This document shows positions 61,079 through 64,000 of a DNA stretch of 64,000 bases, one piece after another. Where the stretch lies: the NCBI GenBank assembly GCA_029250885.1, contig JAQXEK010000068.1:52445-116444 (forward strand), given 5' to 3'. The DNA is from Planctomycetota bacterium. GTDB lineage: Bacteria; Planctomycetota; UBA1135; GCA-002686595. Each line of letters opens with the position of its first letter. The first letter of the stretch is position 1. The notes under the pieces were generated by a model that saw nothing but the letters and a program-made list of their open reading frames with translations, had not been told where the DNA came from and made no database searches. Made by a program: the position numbers and the translations under genes.

Positions 61079-62650
61079 CTAAGCCCCGGGCTTCGTGAAC
61101 CGATAGAAGCGAAAGCGTCCACGCCGCGACTGCAGGCCCGGCAGCTTCTCGATCATCCCCAGGACCTTGCCCGCGGTGCGGGCAACGCCTTGCATTCGCC
61201 CGGAGAAGTTGCGCGTGCGAAACTCGATCTCCTCAGGTTGAGGCACTGCCTGGAGCCCTAGGCTCTCCTCGCAGGTCAGACCTTGGGCCTCTACCAGGGC
61301 CTTCACTTGTTCGCAGTCCACTGCGCCAAAGGGGCCGATGTTGGGGTCAGGCGAGAGTACGTACTCCACGCCGCGCGGTCCCCCGCGCCGAGCCCGCAGG
61401 CGCTCAGTCCAGTCGTGGAACGAGCGCTTGTTCACGACACCCAAGATCAGCATACCACCCGGCGCAAGCCAGCCCGCCATCGCTTCCACAAGCATGGACC
61501 TGTCCACGGGAGCAACGCCCTCCAAGCGGAAAATGCAGGTGATCACGTCGTAGGCTCCGGCGCCGGGTGCATCGAGATGGCCCTCCGCCGAATCCGCGTC
61601 AATGTGCTCGACGGAACCCTCGACGCCTGCGAGGCTCGGAAGGCTCGCGAGGTCTTTGGGGCTGGGCCAAGAGAGCTGGCCCGCCTTTGGGCGCGTGCGG
61701 TTGCCGGCGAACTCGGCTACACCGCGACTGCGCTCGACGACATCAAAATGGTAGCCGCGCCGGCGCTTGGACAGACGGTCGGTGACGATGCCCGTGCATG
61801 GCAGCACGTCCAGCCATCTTGGGGCCGAGGCCGTCTCTTCGGGCGCCTTCGGCACGAAGCTCTCGACGACCTGTTCGATGGCGCGCACTTCCCATGGGCG
61901 AGGTTTGTTGTGGCGCAGCCCGTTGAGCACCCGAGCGCGCTGGTAGATTGCCAGCAGGTCCGGAGCCCAGTGCTCGGGCTGGGCGCTGGACGGGATGGGG
62001 CGCCCACCGTAGTGGTTCCAGTGGCGGATGTCCGCGAGGGGACGGCGCTTGGGTGCATTCTGCTTCGCCTTTGCGGGGTAGCCCACGGCAAGCACAGCCA
62101 CCACAAAGCGGTCCACCGGCAGGCCCACGAGCTCGCGCACCTTCTCGGCGCCCCCCATCTGGGTAATCCAGAAGGTGCCGAGGCCCAGGGCATGGGCGGC
62201 CAGGCTCATGTTCTGGATCATGGCACTGGCGGATTGGATGTTGGCGTAGCCCTCTTCCGAGAATGCTCGCCCGTAGGACACGACGACGTTCAGCGGCGCG
62301 TTGCCCATCTGGGTCGAGAGGCTCGCCAGGGCGTGGTTGATCTCAGGATCGTCAACAGCAACCAGATCCCACATCTGGTAGTTGCATGAGGATGGCGCCC
62401 AGGTGCCCGCGTGGATGACGCGGTCGGCCAGTTCCCGGGGGACCGGGTCGGGGCGGAACCTCCTCACGGAGCGCCGGCCATAGAGCTCGCCCCAGAAGCT
62501 GGAATCGACCCCGTCAATAAGGTCCTCAAGCCCAGGAAGCTCGTTAGCTTGATCCGGTAGGCCGTGGCCCCCAGTCGGAGGGGTAGGCGCAGGAGAGTCC
62601 TTCGGCGCGGAGGGCGGGGCGCTCTTGGGGGCTGGGTCTTCCGGGGACAT
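61079..62650 (-). CDS. Fusion of nitroreductase and SAM methyltransferase domains
   Basis: 523 residues from the ATG at 62650 (the extra upstream ATG at 62686 is not needed). After a Pro-rich linker, residues 50-230 are a nitroreductase: FWGELYGRRSVRRFRPDPV, WAPSSCNYQMWDLVAVDD, AAHALGLGTFWITQMGGAEKV and VVAVLAVGYPA are FMN-contact segments. The rest (about 270-523) is a methyltransferase: YDVITCIFRLEGV, WLAPGGMLILGVVNKRSFHDW and a C-terminal FRFYRF. Adjacent single domains exist separately in many bacteria; this order in one chain is unusual to me. 3 bases after guaD, same strand. Confidence 0.85.
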   Translation of the reverse strand: MSPEDPAPKSAPPSAPKDSPAPTPPTGGHGLPDQANELPGLEDLIDGVDSSFWGELYGRRSVRRFRPDPVPRELADRVIHAGTWAPSSCNYQMWDLVAVDDPEINHALASLSTQMGNAPLNVVVSYGRAFSEEGYANIQSASAMIQNMSLAAHALGLGTFWITQMGGAEKVRELVGLPVDRFVVAVLAVGYPAKAKQNAPKRRPLADIRHWNHYGGRPIPSSAQPEHWAPDLLAIYQRARVLNGLRHNKPRPWEVRAIEQVVESFVPKAPEETASAPRWLDVLPCTGIVTDRLSKRRRGYHFDVVERSRGVAEFAGNRTRPKAGQLSWPSPKDLASLPSLAGVEGSVEHIDADSAEGHLDAPGAGAYDVITCIFRLEGVAPVDRSMLVEAMAGWLAPGGMLILGVVNKRSFHDWTERLRARRGGPRGVEYVLSPDPNIGPFGAVDCEQVKALVEAQGLTCEESLGLQAVPQPEEIEFRTRNFSGRMQGVARTAGKVLGMIEKLPGLQSRRGRFRFYRFTKPGA

Positions 62651-62652
62651 GC

Positions 62653-63183
62653 CTAATAAGGTGTGCGGTCTGCCTGGGCGCGCCAATCAGAAAACGCCAA
62701 AAGAGCGTCATCTCGGTCCATTTGCGCGATGGGCAGGCTGCGGTGGTCGAGATCGCACTTGAGTTCTTGATACAAGGCCTCGTCGTCGAAGCCGGCCTCG
62801 GCGGCGTCGATGCGGGTCGCGCCAAAGTAAACCCGGTCCACCCGGGCCCAAAACAGCGCTCCTAGGCACATAGGGCAGGGTTCGCAGCTCGAATAGACCT
62901 CGCAGCCCTCCAGAACATGGGTGCCCAGGCTGGCTGCGGCGGCCCGGATGGCTCCGACCTCGGCGTGGGCGGTGGGGTCGCTGTCGAGGACGACGCGGTT
63001 GCTGGCCTCGGCGACAATCTCGCCGTCCTTGACGATGACAGCGCCAAATGGGCCGCCGCCCTTGGCTACCGATGCGCGGGCAAGCTCGACGGCGCGGGCC
63101 ATGTGGGGATTCGGGGAGGCTTCGATGGTCGTTTGGGGCGAAGGTGGAGGGAGGTGGGCGGCAGAGTGGGGCCTAGCAGTCAT
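62653..63183 (-). CDS. guaD: Guanine deaminase (cytidine-deaminase fold)
   Basis: 176 residues if the ATG at 63183 is used; an ATG at 63102 gives the conserved core only. GGPFGAVIVKDGEIVAEASN, DPTAHAEVGAIRAA (His, Glu) and SSCEPCPMCLGALFWARVDRVYFG (zinc Cys pair) match GuaD of Bacillus. So do DAAEAGFDDEALYQEL and the tail FSDWRAQADRTPY. It turns guanine into xanthine and ammonia. Next gene downstream is 3 bases away, suggesting one transcript. tRNA-specific TadA is excluded by the GuaD-type tail. Confidence 0.9.
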   Translation of the reverse strand: MTARPHSAAHLPPPSPQTTIEASPNPHMARAVELARASVAKGGGPFGAVIVKDGEIVAEASNRVVLDSDPTAHAEVGAIRAAAASLGTHVLEGCEVYSSCEPCPMCLGALFWARVDRVYFGATRIDAAEAGFDDEALYQELKCDLDHRSLPIAQMDRDDALLAFSDWRAQADRTPY

Positions 63184-63608
63184 TTCGGTCAGGCACGCCC
63201 CAAAACTCAAGGGGCTGTGGCCATACGTAAGCTTAGCAGGCGATGCCAAGGGGGCCTACTCGGACTTGCACTCTCCGGGATGGGCTAGGGGGGGGAGCTG
63301 TCAGTTGTACTGAAGATTGCAGAGTAGGATCTGGTAAGTCTCCCTCATGTGTCTCTACATGCCAGAAGGAGGTCGCCCGCTGCCCGGCGGGTGACATCCG
63401 GCAAGCAGCCCTGCTTTGATTCGCGGACTCTTCTCAAATTCTCAGCAGATTTTGGTCCGATTGGCAAAAGGTCTTGGCGATTGACCGTGTTCCAAAACCC
63501 ACATTTGCGACTAGCATATCGCGGTCGTGGCCCTCTGTCCTCAAAGGACGGGCGCCCTAATCTTGGTCAGCACTCTTATTGCAGTGCCACCTCTCAGAAT
63601 ACAACACA
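63184..63608. other. Divergent intergenic region (425 bp)
   Basis: Between guaD and the porin-like gene. It contains a hairpin TCGCCCGC/GCGGGTGA (63373-63394) and GTCCT-CAA-AGGAC (63537-63549). No gene; a TTGACC at 63481 resembles a -35 box, but no matching -10 is at the right distance. The porin promoter should lie here. Confidence 0.4.
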
Positions 63609-64000
63609 ATGAAAATGAAACTCATCGGCCTCGCGGTCGTCACTCTTCTTACCCCACTTGCCAGCGCCAACGAAGCTTCTTGGCTTGAGCTCGACCAGGA
63701 CATCTCGACCCTCGCCGCGACCAGTTCGGTTGGCAGCAGTGGCGCGTCGATTAGCGGCTTCATTCAGAGCTCCTACAAGAGTGATTCCGAGAATGACAAG
63801 GGGGAGTGGGATTTCAGTGGCGTTCGCATCAACGTCAAATCCAACGTCGAGGACATCGCCCTAAAGATCTCCTTCGACCTTAAATCTGGCAGCCTATCCC
63901 TCAAGGACGCCTTCGCTCGCTGGGACGCAACGGAAAGCATGTCGGTCACCTGGGGTAAGTTCAAACGCCCCTTCCTGCACAGCTTCCTAACCTCGGCTAA
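63609..64000 (+). CDS. Porin-like outer-membrane protein (3' end cut by window)
   Basis: 130 residues visible. Signal MKMKLIGLAVVTLLTPLASA. The mature part begins with a short acidic helix (SWLELDQDISTLAATS). It then gives alternating strands SGASISGFIQSSYKSDS and EWDFSGVRINVKSNV. Strands IALKISFDLKSGSLSLKDAFARWDA and MSVTWGKFKRPF follow, the phosphate-selective-porin/OprP-like pattern. Most of the barrel lies beyond the window. No Shine-Dalgarno (CAGAATACAACACA before ATG). Confidence 0.75.
   Translation, partial: MKMKLIGLAVVTLLTPLASANEASWLELDQDISTLAATSSVGSSGASISGFIQSSYKSDSENDKGEWDFSGVRINVKSNVEDIALKISFDLKSGSLSLKDAFARWDATESMSVTWGKFKRPFLHSFLTSA

Overview
The window is a high-GC, gene-dense bacterial chromosome segment. 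It carries 54 protein genes that I can support, one tRNA, no rRNA, no CRISPR array and no transposase gene. The best guess is a planctomycete-like bacterium. This rests on many secreted proteins of unknown family, a beta-rich C-terminal domain shared by two of them (genes at 23890 and 38911), an exported nickel superoxide dismutase, a probable pyrophosphate-dependent phosphofructokinase, a deoxyhypusine-synthase-like gene, ECF sigma/anti-sigma units, and frequent lack of a Shine-Dalgarno sequence. Phylum assignment is inference.

Region 1 (1-16.2 kb) is housekeeping. It holds the end of a glycosyltransferase gene, a coiled-coil membrane protein and an acyltransferase. Then comes a compact ten-gene minus-strand operon, hemA-hemC-hemD-hemB-hemL-sensor kinase-response regulator-hemE-hemN-hemY. 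A gene for exported Ni-superoxide dismutase and hemH (ferrochelatase) lie just upstream on the same strand. Together they encode every step from glutamyl-tRNA to protoheme, with a two-component system embedded in the middle.

Region 2 (16.5-36.5 kb) is mixed metabolism. It has a deoxyhypusine-synthase-like protein, a lipoprotein cytochrome c, a YjdF-like membrane protein, a molybdopterin oxidoreductase, a flavoprotein, a secreted metallo-beta-lactamase-fold protein, an HD phosphohydrolase, a fused aryl-CoA monooxygenase/ene-reductase, and a large membrane-anchored protein of unknown function. These are followed by a tRNA-Leu with the rare AAG anticodon, phosphofructokinase, a DUF885 peptidase-like protein and a METTL7-like methyltransferase. 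A 552-bp gene-free element with 37-bp terminal inverted repeats lies between phosphofructokinase and the DUF885 gene.

Region 3 (36.8-55.4 kb) is rich in exported proteins. These include a lysine-rich heptad-repeat protein, a calcium-loop repeat protein, a matrixin-like protease with IPT domains and a C-terminal sorting-type tail, a lipoprotein phosphodiesterase, and several unknowns. Among them are an HDOD protein, an exonuclease, a zinc-ribbon protein, queG, an ECF sigma/anti-sigma/secreted-protein operon and glpK. The spacer between queG and the zinc-ribbon gene is packed with hairpins and is a candidate structured RNA.

Region 4 (55.6-64 kb) has a FliK-like/FlhB-C-like pair, pdxA, a PAP2 membrane phosphatase, a JmjC/cupin-like protein translationally coupled to a TPMT-like methyltransferase, a nitroreductase-methyltransferase fusion, guanine deaminase, and the start of a porin-like gene cut by the window end.

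All functional calls come from reading motifs and recalled family patterns; no search was run.
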